From positions 186,001 through 250,000 of the forward strand of contig NZ_SOCA01000004.1 of the NCBI RefSeq assembly GCF_004364345.1: a DNA stretch of 64,000 nt. The letters run 5' to 3'. Below, in pieces: positions 54,217-63,302 of this stretch. The notes under the pieces are model-generated. The model was not told the origin of the DNA. It saw only the letters and a program-made list of their open reading frames with translations, and did not search any database. Every line of letters starts with the position of its first letter. Within the stretch, counting starts at the first letter, position 1. The stretch is from Prosthecobacter fusiformis. GTDB lineage: Bacteria; Verrucomicrobiota; Verrucomicrobiia; Verrucomicrobiales; Verrucomicrobiaceae. The translations under genes were made by a program, and so were the position numbers.

Positions 54217-55017
54217 ATGAGTATCCAAGAAGAGCTGGGAACCTCCAGCACTGCCAAGCTGAGTATCCAAAATGTGTCGAAGTTATACCGTGGCGCACGG
54301 CAGACTGTCAGTGCGCTGGAGGATATCAACATGGAGGTGGCAGACGGCGAGTTCGTCTGCCTCCTGGGGGCCAGTGGCTGCGGCAAAAGCACGCTCCTCA
54401 ACCTCATCGCCGGGTTGGAAAAACCCACCGAGGGCAGCATCTACACCGATGGCCAGCCCATCACGGGGCCAGGTCGTCAGCGCATGGTCATGTTCCAGGA
54501 CCATGCCTTGTTTCCCTGGCTGGATGTGATGGGTAATGTCCTCTTCGGGCTAAACCTGAAACCCGGCCTCACGCAGGCCGACCGGCGCGAACTGGCCATG
54601 TTTTATTTGAAGCTGGTGGGGCTTGAAAAATTCTCCCACGCCAATGTTCATGAGCTTTCTGGAGGCATGAAACAACGTGTGGCTCTGGCCCGTGCGCTGG
54701 CACCGAATCCGCAGGTGCTGCTGATGGATGAACCCTTCGCAGCACTGGATGCGATGACCCGAGAGCAGCTGTATGCGGATCTCCAAAACATCCAGCAAAA
54801 ACGCCGCAAGACCGTTGTCTTTGTGACTCATAATGTGCGTGAAGCTGTGTGCCTGGGGGATCGCGTCATCCTCTTTACACCACGTCCTGGTCGCATCCAC
54901 ACAGAGTATAAAATAGACCTGCCGCGCCCACGCGACATCAATGATGTGGAGGTGGCCCAAGTAGCCCGCACCATCACCAATGACTTAAAACTTCACACCA
55001 CCTCCGCTTCAGTATGA
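54217..55017 (+). CDS. ABC importer ATPase (SsuB/NrtD type)
   Basis: Encodes 266 residues. It has Walker A GASGCGKST, Q-loop VMFQDHALFPWLDVMGNVLF, signature ELSGGMKQRVALARAL, Walker B VLLMDEPFAALDAMTR and the H-loop VTHNVREAVCLGDR. This is the nitrate/sulfonate/taurine ATPase subfamily. It starts 9 bp after the binding-protein gene and its stop overlaps the permease start (ATGA at 55014-55017). Confidence 0.95.
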   Translation: MSIQEELGTSSTAKLSIQNVSKLYRGARQTVSALEDINMEVADGEFVCLLGASGCGKSTLLNLIAGLEKPTEGSIYTDGQPITGPGRQRMVMFQDHALFPWLDVMGNVLFGLNLKPGLTQADRRELAMFYLKLVGLEKFSHANVHELSGGMKQRVALARALAPNPQVLLMDEPFAALDAMTREQLYADLQNIQQKRRKTVVFVTHNVREAVCLGDRVILFTPRPGRIHTEYKIDLPRPRDINDVEVAQVARTITNDLKLHTTSASV

Positions 55018-55775
55018 TTCGCGCTCTTCGTTCCCTCATTTTCTTTGCCGTCATCATCGCCGTGTGGGAGGCGGCTTCGCGTGCCGGATGGTGGTCTCCC
55101 GTGCTGGTGCCAGCCCCGCTGGCCATTGGTGAATACCTCGTCACAGCGGTGAAAGACGGGTCCCTGTTTTCCGCAGGCTGTGTGACGATGAAAAGACTGG
55201 TTCTGGGATACCTCATCGGCTTGGGGGCTGGCATCCCTTTAGGACTTCTGACCGCCCGTTTCCGCTTTGCCACAGACACCCTCGGTGTACTGGCTCTCGG
55301 ACTACAGACTCTGCCCAGCGTGTGCTGGGTACCGCTGGCCCTGCTTTGGTTCGGCCAGACAGAGACGGCCATGCTTTTCATCGTCATCATGGGCACGCTT
55401 TGGGCAGTGTTACTGGCCACGGATCACGGCATTCGCCAGATACCGCCTATCTATCGCCGTGCTGCTTCCACCATGGGTTCGGGGGGATTGCACCTGCTGT
55501 GGCATGTGCTGTTGCCAGCCAGCCTGCCACATCTGGTCAGCGGGATGAAGCAGGGCTGGGCCTTTGCCTGGCGCTCACTGATGGCAGCAGAAATCTATGT
55601 GACGGTACTGACTGGTTTTGGCCTTGGGCATCTGCTGCATTACGGTCGTGAATTGCAGGCCATGGACCAAGTGGCTGCCATCATGTTGGTGATCCTGCTC
55701 GTGGGCTTTGCGGCGGACAAGCTGCTGTTCAGTCCCTGGGAGTCCTTTTTGCGCAAGCGCTGGGGCCTGATCTAA
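55014..55775 (+). CDS. ABC importer permease (SsuC/TauC type)
   Basis: Encodes 253 residues with about six transmembrane helices. The family EAA loop lies at IRQIPPIYRRAASTMGSGGL and onward. Landmarks are LIGLGAGIPLGLLTARFRFA, LPSVCWVPLALLWFGQTETA and MKQGWAFAWRSLMAAEIYVT, all typical of sulfonate/nitrate permeases. It completes the transporter operon and is followed by a hairpin terminator. Confidence 0.93.
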   Translation: MIRALRSLIFFAVIIAVWEAASRAGWWSPVLVPAPLAIGEYLVTAVKDGSLFSAGCVTMKRLVLGYLIGLGAGIPLGLLTARFRFATDTLGVLALGLQTLPSVCWVPLALLWFGQTETAMLFIVIMGTLWAVLLATDHGIRQIPPIYRRAASTMGSGGLHLLWHVLLPASLPHLVSGMKQGWAFAWRSLMAAEIYVTVLTGFGLGHLLHYGRELQAMDQVAAIMLVILLVGFAADKLLFSPWESFLRKRWGLI

Positions 55776-55781
55776 GCGGGT

Positions 55782-55804
55782 AGGGCGGGCGGATTTCCCG
55801 CCCT
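55782..55804 (+). terminator. Hairpin after the ABC importer operon
   Basis: The GC-rich stem AGGGCGGG / CCCGCCCT, with a 7-base loop, begins 7 bp after the permease stop. It is followed by a weak T-rich stretch (gcatttaataat). Confidence 0.6.
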
Positions 55805-55856
55805 GCATTTAATAATCTGCATGACATTTTTAAGGGCATGCTGTTAGGCTGCGCCC

Positions 55857-56507
55857 ATGTCCCAATATCTCGTCCAGCCAGGAGACAACCCGACGAAGAT
55901 TGCCAAAAAATTTGGCATGACGCTCGCCCAGTTTCAGAAAGCCAATCCGGGTCTGTGTGAATATGGGACAAACAACTGCAAAGTATTGTTTCCTGGCCAG
56001 GTACTGAACGTCGCCGGTGTCGTGACAGGGCAGCCGACAGAGGCTCCTGTAGCGCAGCCGACCAGCTTCAACGCACCCCCACCTTGGATGCAGATCGCCA
56101 TCATGGAGCAGGGCGTGCAGGAATGGGCGGGGGCACGGGACAATCCCCGCATCCTGGAATATCTATCCAGTGTTGGCATCGGCGGCAGCCTGCTCAAGGA
56201 CGAGACCGCCTGGTGCGCAGCCTTCACCTACTGGTGCCTTTGGAAATCAGGTTATCCAGGGCAGAAAAGCGCCCGTGTATCTGATTGGTGGAGCTGGGGT
56301 CGTCCAGTCGCCGCCACCTATGGCGCGCTTTGCATCCTTCAACCGCTGACGGTGGACCAGGCTGCCAGTGGGCACATCGGTTTCCTTCATGCGATGGACG
56401 CCAACAATGTCTGGCTGCTAAGTGGAAACTCTTCCAATCAGGTGCGCATCAGTGCCTACCCGAAAAGTAAGCTCATCCATAACTCACCCTATCGCTGGCC
56501 CTTTTAA
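55857..56507 (+). CDS. LysM protein with TIGR02594/CHAP-like hydrolase domain
   Basis: Encodes 216 residues. A LysM module (YLVQPGDNPTKIAKKFGMTL to FPGQVLNVAG, ~4-55) binds peptidoglycan or chitin. The C-terminal domain (~75-216) has DETAWCAAFTYWCLWKSGYP with the nucleophile-type Cys, then ASGHIGFLHAMDANNVWLLS with a His, and SGNSSNQVRISAY. This fits the TIGR02594 branch of NlpC/P60-CHAP-like cysteine hydrolases. No N-terminal signal peptide is present, so export, if any, must use another route. Confidence 0.75.
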   Translation: MSQYLVQPGDNPTKIAKKFGMTLAQFQKANPGLCEYGTNNCKVLFPGQVLNVAGVVTGQPTEAPVAQPTSFNAPPPWMQIAIMEQGVQEWAGARDNPRILEYLSSVGIGGSLLKDETAWCAAFTYWCLWKSGYPGQKSARVSDWWSWGRPVAATYGALCILQPLTVDQAASGHIGFLHAMDANNVWLLSGNSSNQVRISAYPKSKLIHNSPYRWPF

Positions 56508-56512
56508 CCACC

Positions 56513-56998
56513 ATGATTCCTGAACTCCCCGTCGCCATCCGGCATTATCGTCCCGAGGATCTGGAACTCTTGCGGCAGATCACTGTGGATTCCTTTGGTG
56601 CCGTCGCCTTTGACCAAATGCTGGAGGACCGTCTCGGCATCTGGAATGACCGGGATTGGAAAGCGCGGAAGGCCGATAACATCAATGACGATTGCGTGGT
56701 CAATCCCGATGGCTGTTTCGTGGCGGAGCGTGGAAATGAAATCCTCGGATACATCACCACCCGGGTGGACCGGGTGAATTCCATCGGTCGTATTCCAAAT
56801 TTGGCGGTGGTGGAGGCTGCTCGCGGTTTGGGCCTGGGACGGCGTCTGATCCATCATGCTTTAGACTACTTCCGCGATCAGAAACTGCGCGTGGCCAAGA
56901 TTGAGACCATGGCTTCCAATGTGATCGGACAAAATCTATATCCAAGCTGTGGTTTTGAAGAAATCGGCCGCCAAGTGCATTTTGCCATGCGACTTTAA
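56513..56998 (+). CDS. GNAT family N-acetyltransferase
   Basis: Encodes 161 residues. It shows the GNAT fold: IRHYRPEDLELLRQITVDSF at the start, CFVAERGNEILGYITTRVDR, the acetyl-CoA motif VVEAARGLGLGRRLIHHALD (Q/RxxGxG/A as ARGLGLG) and VIGQNLYPSCGFEEIGRQVH. The substrate is unknown. It starts 5 bp after the LysM protein gene and is probably co-transcribed with it. Confidence 0.9.
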   Translation: MIPELPVAIRHYRPEDLELLRQITVDSFGAVAFDQMLEDRLGIWNDRDWKARKADNINDDCVVNPDGCFVAERGNEILGYITTRVDRVNSIGRIPNLAVVEAARGLGLGRRLIHHALDYFRDQKLRVAKIETMASNVIGQNLYPSCGFEEIGRQVHFAMRL

Positions 56999-57074
56999 GA
57001 CTATCCTCCTCGTATCTAGATGAGGGAATGCAGATGCACTCATTCAGCCACCAGCCAACGTATCCCTTCCAGTT

Positions 57075-57551
57075 ATGAATGCAAAATTTCTCCTTCGCGC
57101 CAGCCTGACGACGCTTTGTTTGGCCATGGCTATCGGCCTCACCAGTTGTACCTCTGCATTGGAGCGTCGCATCGCCCGGAATCCTGATCTGTATAACAAG
57201 CTGCCTACCAGTGATCGAATGCTGGTTGAGCAGGGGCGTATCCGTGAAGGATTCACCAAGGAATCGGTATTCCTCTCCTGGGGAAGGCCAGATCAAGTCT
57301 CTGAGGGCAGTCAGAAGGGGACCAAGATAGAAAAATGGACCTATGTGGGCACTCAGCCCGTCTATACAGATAGCTTTGGCTGGGGCGGTATGGGCTGGGG
57401 GAGAGGGTATGGCCGTGGTTACGGTTATTACGGTGCCTGGGACCCCTTCTGGGGCGGCTATGGACCGACTGTGACTTATGTCCCGTATAAGGCAGCATCC
57501 GTCACCTTCCGTGGTAACCGAGTGACTGAATACCTTCGTGGGCCTCAGTAA
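57075..57551 (+). CDS. Lipoprotein with Gly/Tyr/Trp-rich tail
   Basis: Encodes 158 residues. A lipoprotein signal (ASLTTLCLAMAIGLTSCTS) is followed by a conserved-looking segment (QGRIREGFTKESVFLSWGRP, DQVSEGSQKGTKIEKWTYVG) resembling small SmpA/OmlA-like domains where one strand pairs the GxP motif. The C-terminal part is rich in Gly, Trp and Tyr. Role unknown; outer membrane location is likely. Confidence 0.7.
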   Translation: MNAKFLLRASLTTLCLAMAIGLTSCTSALERRIARNPDLYNKLPTSDRMLVEQGRIREGFTKESVFLSWGRPDQVSEGSQKGTKIEKWTYVGTQPVYTDSFGWGGMGWGRGYGRGYGYYGAWDPFWGGYGPTVTYVPYKAASVTFRGNRVTEYLRGPQ

Positions 57552-57581
57552 CCCCCGCCGTGGTGGTTGCTTAGCCTGGCC

Positions 57582-58316
57582 TTATTCCTTTCTCGTTACC
57601 TGCGTTCGTACTGTGCTGCCGGGGTTCATCAAGTCATCCCGCTCCAGCCCAGTCAGCGCCTGGAGGCGTCTCAGCATCCAGAAGAGGAGCAGAAGGGTAG
57701 CCCCCATCATAGGCACACCGATGACGATGAATCCCACCCAGTTTTGCCGTCCGATGGCCTGTGTATAGGCCTCAGTACCCGGAACAGTACCTTCCAGGTA
57801 ATACATCACCAGGAGCGCATTCGCCACGGCGGATAGCATCATGGTTCCTGCCAGAGCCCAGGATGCTTTGCCCAGCAACTGGTGATACGCCAGCTTTTTA
57901 CCCTGCGTATCCAAGCTGCCCTGGAGGAGGGGATGGTTGATCACTTGCGGGTTGAGCAGCAGTTCAGTGACCAGGGGTTTCCTCCAATAATAGCTCAGCG
58001 GAAAAGCCAGGCCCAAGAAAACCGGGAACGCCGCCTCTTTCACAGCGAACCAGATCGCGCTCAGATTCAGTAGGCCCAGTCCCCCCGTCACCAGAATGGC
58101 CACCAGTCCTAGGACAGAAAAGAAATTCAGCCCGCGTTTTTTGACAAAGCAGTAAATCCCAAATCCCAGCGGCATCAGCAATGCTACCACCAATGCCCAG
58201 GCTGGCCCCAGACGCTCCGGTTTGCTCAGGGATTCCAGCACCACCGAGGGCAGGATGATCGTCAGTAAAAGATCCGCGAGGGGATGCGGCTGTTCTTTGG
58301 TTTGAATGGTGGGCAT
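57582..58316 (-). CDS. VC0807-family membrane protein
   Basis: Encodes 244 residues with about six transmembrane helices. The stretch ILPSVVLESLSKPERLGPAW, then LMPLGFGIYCFVKKRGLNFF, then VTGGLGLLNLSAIWFAVKEA matches the VC0807 family pattern. These proteins have no established function; some annotations call them intracellular septation or transporter-like. The gene is convergent with the lipoprotein gene. Confidence 0.75.
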   Translation of the reverse strand: MPTIQTKEQPHPLADLLLTIILPSVVLESLSKPERLGPAWALVVALLMPLGFGIYCFVKKRGLNFFSVLGLVAILVTGGLGLLNLSAIWFAVKEAAFPVFLGLAFPLSYYWRKPLVTELLLNPQVINHPLLQGSLDTQGKKLAYHQLLGKASWALAGTMMLSAVANALLVMYYLEGTVPGTEAYTQAIGRQNWVGFIVIGVPMMGATLLLLFWMLRRLQALTGLERDDLMNPGSTVRTQVTRKE

Positions 58317-58515
58317 GCGAGCAGATGAAAATGGACAGAAAACGCAAATGGGAAACCACCAAGCACTAAAACTTCAGAACTGCACCCACCGACCTCACAT
58401 TGCCTGGCGATTACCTATACGCGCGCCCCTTTATTTGTATCGCCCCCCTATTCGTTTCATTTCAACAAACGAGGCACCATTGACCCGCCCCCGGATCGTG
58501 CGCTATGAAATCGGC

Positions 58516-58944
58516 ATGGCATTCCCTCTTCGTTCTCCTCGCGACATGATCGGCGGCATTATGGTCTTGGGCCGTATTCTCGATAAAATCCGCCTCAATG
58601 CAGTTAGCGGCTTGCCTCCAGGGTATCACCTGGACGTCATTCCTGGCAGCCGCACCTTTGATGACCGCATCTGCTGCCTGCTGGGCGTGGAATTCGCGGC
58701 ACTCAGCGCACGTACATTGCAGGGTGGCACGGATGAAGAAGTGCTGGAGTGGTGTTTTGAAAACGGTAGGAAACCCGACAAGGAACACATCGAAATCTTC
58801 AATGGATTCATGATGAAACGCGGCTGGCGGGATGCTGCCACCAATGGCCTCATTCAACAGCGTGCCGAGGCCGGTCTGGCGCATCGTGAAGACATCGTGA
58901 CATTTTTTGATCTCATGGATGTGGAAGAAGGACGCGCACCGTGA
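58516..58944 (+). CDS. DUF5069 family protein
   Basis: Encodes 142 residues from the ATG at 58516. An open frame reaches back to 58306 but overlaps the divergent gene; GTG 58498 and TTG 58480 are alternatives. The motif PLRSPRDMIGGIMVLGRILD and the following DKIRLNAVSGLPPGYH are the DUF5069 hallmark, and VIPGSRTFDDRICCLLGVEF fits the rest. The family is common in Verrucomicrobia, Planctomycetes and cyanobacteria. Function unknown. Confidence 0.8.
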   Translation: MAFPLRSPRDMIGGIMVLGRILDKIRLNAVSGLPPGYHLDVIPGSRTFDDRICCLLGVEFAALSARTLQGGTDEEVLEWCFENGRKPDKEHIEIFNGFMMKRGWRDAATNGLIQQRAEAGLAHREDIVTFFDLMDVEEGRAP

Positions 58945-59027
58945 GGGCGAGCCGCGTTTAGTCTGGCAAGTATCGATTTAAATCGCTCGTCATTGGGCGC
59001 TTCCTGCCCATCATCGCGCGCTCATTC

Positions 59028-60791
59028 ATGGAACCTTATTATGTCATCGGCCTGCTGATAGGGGCTGTCATTCTCTTCGCCACGGAAAAGATCTCGGTGG
59101 ATCTGGTCACGCTCGGCCTGCTGAGCCTGCTGGTGATGATGGGCATACTGAATGTACAAGAAGCCTTCGCCGGTTTTGGCAATGAGGTCATCGTGATGCT
59201 AGGCTCCATCTTCATCATCGGTGCCGCGCTACGGGATACAGGGGTGCTCGATAGCCTGGGAGGCCTTTTGGCGCGGACAACTGGCGGCCATCCCCGGCGG
59301 GTGGCCGCAGGCATGATGAGCAGTGTGGGGGCCATCTCCGCCTTCATGAACAATACCACGGTGACCGCCATGTTTCTTGGCCCGGTCATCGGCATGGCGC
59401 GGAGGTTAAAGATTTCTCCCTCACGCTTGCTCATGCCCCTTTCATTTGCCTCCATTCTGGGCGGCACTTGCACCCTTATTGGCACCTCCACCAATGTCGC
59501 TGTCAGCGGGGCTATGAAGCAGCGTGGCCTGGAGGAGGTCGGGATGTTTGAAATCTCGTATATCGGACTCATTCTCTTTGGGGTGGGCTTGGCCTATCTC
59601 ATCACAGTTGGCATGAGGTGGGTTCCGGAGCGGGATCGATCCGAGCATGATGATGAAGGTGGCCAGATTCGTGAATACCTGTCTGAAGTGGAAATCCTTC
59701 CAGATTCACCCCTCATCGGTCAGGTGGCTTTCAACTCTGACTTTTCCGTTCTCGAATTTCAGGTCGTTAAGTTACACCGGGGAGAAGTCGACCTGCCCAT
59801 TGGTCCGCATACCCTTTTTGAAGAAGGAGATGTCATCCTGGTAGCAGGGAAGGTACAAAACCTCATTAAGGTGAAAAAGATCGAAGGCATCGACATTCGT
59901 GAGGACGTCCAACTGCGGCGCTCGGGTGTGGATACGACTGATGCCAGCGTGGCTGAGGTGGTGCTGACTCCTCGCTCCAGCATCGTCGGCCAGACTCTAC
60001 GCGGCAGTAATTTCCGCCGTCGTACGGGCCTCTCAGTTCTTGCTTTGCTGCGTGGTGACCGGACGCTGAATGACCACATGGCGGATGTTGTCCTACATGC
60101 TGGTGACCTTTTGTTACTACAGGGGCCGTATGACCGGTTTCAGAAGTTTGAGCAGGAAGCCGAAATGGTCGTTATCACGGAGCACAGCTATAGCAGCTCT
60201 GCACGGAAGCGTGGCATCGCCCTCCTCATTGCCTTTGCGGTTGCTGTCGCAGCCAGCAGCTTTGGCTTGCTTCCAGCATCAGTGGCTTTTTTGGTGACAG
60301 CTCTCGTCGCTCTGGCCACTCGCTGCATCAGCCTGGACACCGCTTATGAAAATATTGACTGGCGGCTGCTCATCCTCATCGGCGGTATGACCGCCTTTGG
60401 CACTGCCATGGCTAAGTCCGGGGCCGATGATTTGCTGGCGGGCATGATTACCGGGGCTCTGAATCCATATGGACCCGTCGTCATGATGGCGGGCTTTTGC
60501 ATTCTCACCATCTTGTTGACCCAGCCCATGTCCAATGCGGCGGCTGCTCTGGTCGTTCTGCCCATCGCTCTTCAGTCAGCGGAAAATATGGGAGTAAATC
60601 CTCGCGCTTTTGGCATCGCTATCATGCTCAGCGCCAGCATCTCAGTGCTCACTCCATTTGAGCCCAGTTGTATTCTCGTCTATGGCCCAGGGAAATATCG
60701 TTTCAGCGATTTTGTTAAAGTAGGCAGCGGCTTGACGGTCGTCACGCTCGCCGTGATTTTGATATTTGTACCCATCTTCTGGCCTCTTTAA
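59028..60791 (+). CDS. SLC13/DASS-type anion carrier with TrkA-C domains
   Basis: Encodes 587 residues. Transmembrane helices at both ends (VIGLLIGAVILFATEKISVD, VALATRCISLDTAYENIDWR) flank two central TrkA-C (RCK-C) domains (~205-370; EVEILPDSPLIGQVAFNSDF, VVLTPRSSIVGQTLRGSNFR). Conserved carrier motifs are FMNNTTVTAMFLGPV and LTQPMSNAAAALVVLPIAL, the two SNT/NAA-like hairpins, and TPFEPSCILVYGPGKYRFSD near the end. Members import sulfate or dicarboxylates. The ligand is undetermined. Confidence 0.9.
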   Translation: MEPYYVIGLLIGAVILFATEKISVDLVTLGLLSLLVMMGILNVQEAFAGFGNEVIVMLGSIFIIGAALRDTGVLDSLGGLLARTTGGHPRRVAAGMMSSVGAISAFMNNTTVTAMFLGPVIGMARRLKISPSRLLMPLSFASILGGTCTLIGTSTNVAVSGAMKQRGLEEVGMFEISYIGLILFGVGLAYLITVGMRWVPERDRSEHDDEGGQIREYLSEVEILPDSPLIGQVAFNSDFSVLEFQVVKLHRGEVDLPIGPHTLFEEGDVILVAGKVQNLIKVKKIEGIDIREDVQLRRSGVDTTDASVAEVVLTPRSSIVGQTLRGSNFRRRTGLSVLALLRGDRTLNDHMADVVLHAGDLLLLQGPYDRFQKFEQEAEMVVITEHSYSSSARKRGIALLIAFAVAVAASSFGLLPASVAFLVTALVALATRCISLDTAYENIDWRLLILIGGMTAFGTAMAKSGADDLLAGMITGALNPYGPVVMMAGFCILTILLTQPMSNAAAALVVLPIALQSAENMGVNPRAFGIAIMLSASISVLTPFEPSCILVYGPGKYRFSDFVKVGSGLTVVTLAVILIFVPIFWPL

Positions 60792-60802
60792 AGCCACTCG
60801 CC

Positions 60803-61603
60803 CTAGGCAGATACCACCTGGCGCACGCCATCGGCACTCGTCAGCGTTTTCAGGCTGCCATCCGGCAGCGCCAGGATCAGATGCCCTTCCTGGTTGATGT
60901 CCAGCGCCCGACCAAAGATTTCCTGGCTGTCCACCGTCGCGCGGATCTGTTTCCCCACCAGCCAGCTACGAAGACGCACCTGTGATACCGCATCCAGAAA
61001 GCCCACGGACAAGTGCTGAAACTGCGCATCAAGTTCCCTCAGCAGTCTCACGGCCAGGGAGGGCCGGTCCAGTTCACGTATTTGCACATTGGGGGGCAAT
61101 GCCAGGATCAGAGAGGTGGCGGTATCTGCCAGCGCGGGTGGAAACTCGCGGCTGTTCACATTTAACCCGATGCCCAATACCAGCGCCATACCTTGCGGCG
61201 TTGTCACCACTTCCGCTAGCAGCCCGGCGACTTTGCGACCCTCAATGTAAATGTCGTTAGGCCACTTGATCTCAGGCTGCAAAGGCAGCTCTTCCTCAAT
61301 GGCGCGGCAGATGGCCAGTGCAGCCAGGGTGGTCAGGCGCGGCCAAAGGGCGACAGGCTCCGTCGGGCGTAGCAGAATGGAAAACATCAGGTCCAGTCCA
61401 CGCGGTGTCACCCAGCGGTTCTCACGGCGGCCGCGGCCCGCCGTTTGGGATTCGGCAAAGACCACTGCGCCATGACTTTCACCCTGCGTGGCCGCCGTCC
61501 GCAGTGCATCGCTGGTGGAGGGGATTTCCTCCTCTACACGCACCCGCCACGGCAGCTCATGGGCTGCACATTCAGATTGGATCCACGCTGCATCCATGCT
61601 CAT
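60803..61603 (-). CDS. birA: Biotin--[acetyl-CoA-carboxylase] ligase
   Basis: Encodes 266 residues. Landmarks are the ATP/biotin loop GRGRRENRWVTPRGLDLMFS, the KWPNDIYIEGRKVAGLLAEV segment and a C-terminal SH3-like domain (ATVDSQEIFGRALDINQEGH). It makes biotinyl-AMP and attaches biotin to carboxyl carrier protein. No N-terminal helix-turn-helix is present, so it is not the repressor type. Its start overlaps the stop of the CDF transporter (ATGA at 61600-61603). Confidence 0.95.
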   Translation of the reverse strand: MSMDAAWIQSECAAHELPWRVRVEEEIPSTSDALRTAATQGESHGAVVFAESQTAGRGRRENRWVTPRGLDLMFSILLRPTEPVALWPRLTTLAALAICRAIEEELPLQPEIKWPNDIYIEGRKVAGLLAEVVTTPQGMALVLGIGLNVNSREFPPALADTATSLILALPPNVQIRELDRPSLAVRLLRELDAQFQHLSVGFLDAVSQVRLRSWLVGKQIRATVDSQEIFGRALDINQEGHLILALPDGSLKTLTSADGVRQVVSA

Positions 61604-62514
61604 GGCAGGCGGTCATTGGGATGCAGTTCATCGTGATCCCCCACGCACTCCAAATGAGTGGTGATATGGACAGGTGCCTGCACGCTTTTTTCCACTGCGG
61701 CTTCGATCTCAGTCGCCACCCGGTGGGCATCGCGCAGCAGCATGTCATCAGGAAAAAGAAAATGCACATCCACATAATGAATCTCCCCGGCATCCCGGTG
61801 CCGCAAGGCATGGAAGGTAATTCCACGCTTGGTGGTTTCCCGCGCCAGCGCCTCATCCAGGGCTAGTGCCAGTGTCGGGTCTGCCTCATCCATCAGCCCG
61901 GTGACACTGCGGCGCACCAGGCCATATCCAGAGACGAGGATGTTTGCCGCCATTAGCAAACCGCACAGTGGGTCCCACCAAAGCTGGCCGGTGAGGTGCA
62001 TCAGCCCTAGCCCCACCAAAGCTCCCAGGCTGGTCCAGCCATCGGTGAGCACATGCTTGCCATTGGAGACGAGGATGAGGGAGGATTGCTGCTTTCCCGT
62101 GCGGAGCAGATACAGCCCCAGGCCACCATTGATGATGATGGTCAGTACTGTTAGCAGCACACCTTTGTCCAGATTGGCCACCTCCAGTCCACCTGCCCAG
62201 CGGCGGATGGATTCATAACTGATGAAGACCGCCGCCAGAATGATCAACCCGCCCTCGACCCCGGCGGAAATAAAGGCGATCTTGCTATGCCCATAAGGAT
62301 GGTTTTCATCCGCCGGCTGCTCTGTCAGCCATAGGCTGTACGCGGCAAAAATGACCGCCACCACATGCACAATGGATTCAGCCGCATCCCCCAAGATAGC
62401 CGCCGATCCCGTCAGCAGATAGGCTCCCATCTTCAGGCCAAGCATGACAAACCCGATGATCAGAGACCAGCGCATGGCCTTGGAGGCCGGCGAGCGTGAG
62501 GGAAGGGGAATCAT
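61600..62514 (-). CDS. Cation diffusion facilitator family transporter
   Basis: Encodes 304 residues from the ATG at 62514, which overlaps the HAD gene stop. It has six transmembrane helices; metal-site helices contain LGDAAESIVHVVAVIFAAYS and VLTDGWTSLGALVGL, with HPYGHSKIAFISAGVEGGLI between them. A C-terminal cytoplasmic domain (GEIHYVDVHFLFPDDMLLRD) completes the CDF layout. It exports divalent cations such as Zn, Fe or Cd against protons. It belongs to the overlapping HAD-CDF-birA set. Confidence 0.92.
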   Translation of the reverse strand: MIPLPSRSPASKAMRWSLIIGFVMLGLKMGAYLLTGSAAILGDAAESIVHVVAVIFAAYSLWLTEQPADENHPYGHSKIAFISAGVEGGLIILAAVFISYESIRRWAGGLEVANLDKGVLLTVLTIIINGGLGLYLLRTGKQQSSLILVSNGKHVLTDGWTSLGALVGLGLMHLTGQLWWDPLCGLLMAANILVSGYGLVRRSVTGLMDEADPTLALALDEALARETTKRGITFHALRHRDAGEIHYVDVHFLFPDDMLLRDAHRVATEIEAAVEKSVQAPVHITTHLECVGDHDELHPNDRLP

Positions 62515-63200
62515 GACAGCAGCAGTGCACACACTTTCTCCGCATCCGCCAGGTTTTCTAGGCTCTGCCAGGGCTGATGAGCCGCCAGGGAAGTGGCTGG
62601 AAAATGACCTGTGCCCACGGCCAGGCAGCGTGCATTCATCGCATGAGCACAGGAGATATCCTTGGGCGTATCGCCAATGACGATGACCTCACCCGCCGTA
62701 TAGCTGCGCCCTGTCACTGCATTCATGCGCTGCAATGCCACAGGCCCCAGCAAGTTACGATCCTCCGCATCATCACCAAAAGCCCCTTCGAGAAAATACC
62801 TCTGCAAGTGGAAGCGTTTCAGCTTGGCATCAGCACCGGCGCGCACATTGCCAGTCAGTAGCCCCACGTCCACGCCATCCCGCCCCTGAAGCATAGGCAG
62901 CAGCTTTTCTATACCTGGCAGCACACGGCCCACAAAGCTTTCATGGTTTAACCGTGCATCCAGTCTTTTCAGATACACATCCAGGTATTGGCGGACCAGG
63001 GCATCTGTCAGATCATGTCCCGTCTGCCCAAAGAGCTTGCGCACCACCCCGCCATCCGTGGCTCCAGCCAGATCCAGCGGCGGTAGCTTTTCACGTGATA
63101 CGCCCAGCACCTCCTCCACAGCATCCAGCAGCGACGCACCACCAGCGCCTCCGGTATCCAGCAGGGTACCGTCAATATCAAAAAGAAGAAGTCTTGCCAT
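62511..63200 (-). CDS. HAD-superfamily hydrolase (phosphoglycolate phosphatase-like)
   Basis: Encodes 229 residues from the ATG at 63200; an ATG at 63230 would add ten. Motif I is LLFDIDGTLLDTGGAG, the cap domain follows, motif II is LLTGNVRAGADAKL and motif IV is VIVIGDTPKDISCAHAMNAR. This resembles Gph-type phosphatases with a C1 helical cap. The substrate is uncertain. It is the first of three genes joined by overlapping stop/start codons. Confidence 0.88.
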   Translation of the reverse strand: MARLLLFDIDGTLLDTGGAGGASLLDAVEEVLGVSREKLPPLDLAGATDGGVVRKLFGQTGHDLTDALVRQYLDVYLKRLDARLNHESFVGRVLPGIEKLLPMLQGRDGVDVGLLTGNVRAGADAKLKRFHLQRYFLEGAFGDDAEDRNLLGPVALQRMNAVTGRSYTAGEVIVIGDTPKDISCAHAMNARCLAVGTGHFPATSLAAHQPWQSLENLADAEKVCALLLS

Positions 63201-63244
63201 TTGGGGGGAGGGATCAGTGTCAGCACCCATGTGCCGATAAACAT

Positions 63245-63278
63245 ATTGGCCGTGGTTTTGGATAAAACCACGGCCAAT
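63245..63278 (-). terminator. Strong hairpin downstream of infC
   Basis: A perfect 15-bp stem (ATTGGCCGTGGTTTT / AAAACCACGGCCAAT) with loop GGAT lies 24 bp after the infC stop. On the minus strand it is followed by a moderately U-rich stretch. It separates infC from the HAD operon. Confidence 0.8.
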
Positions 63279-63302
63279 CTTGATGAACCTTAGTTCGGTC
63301 TA

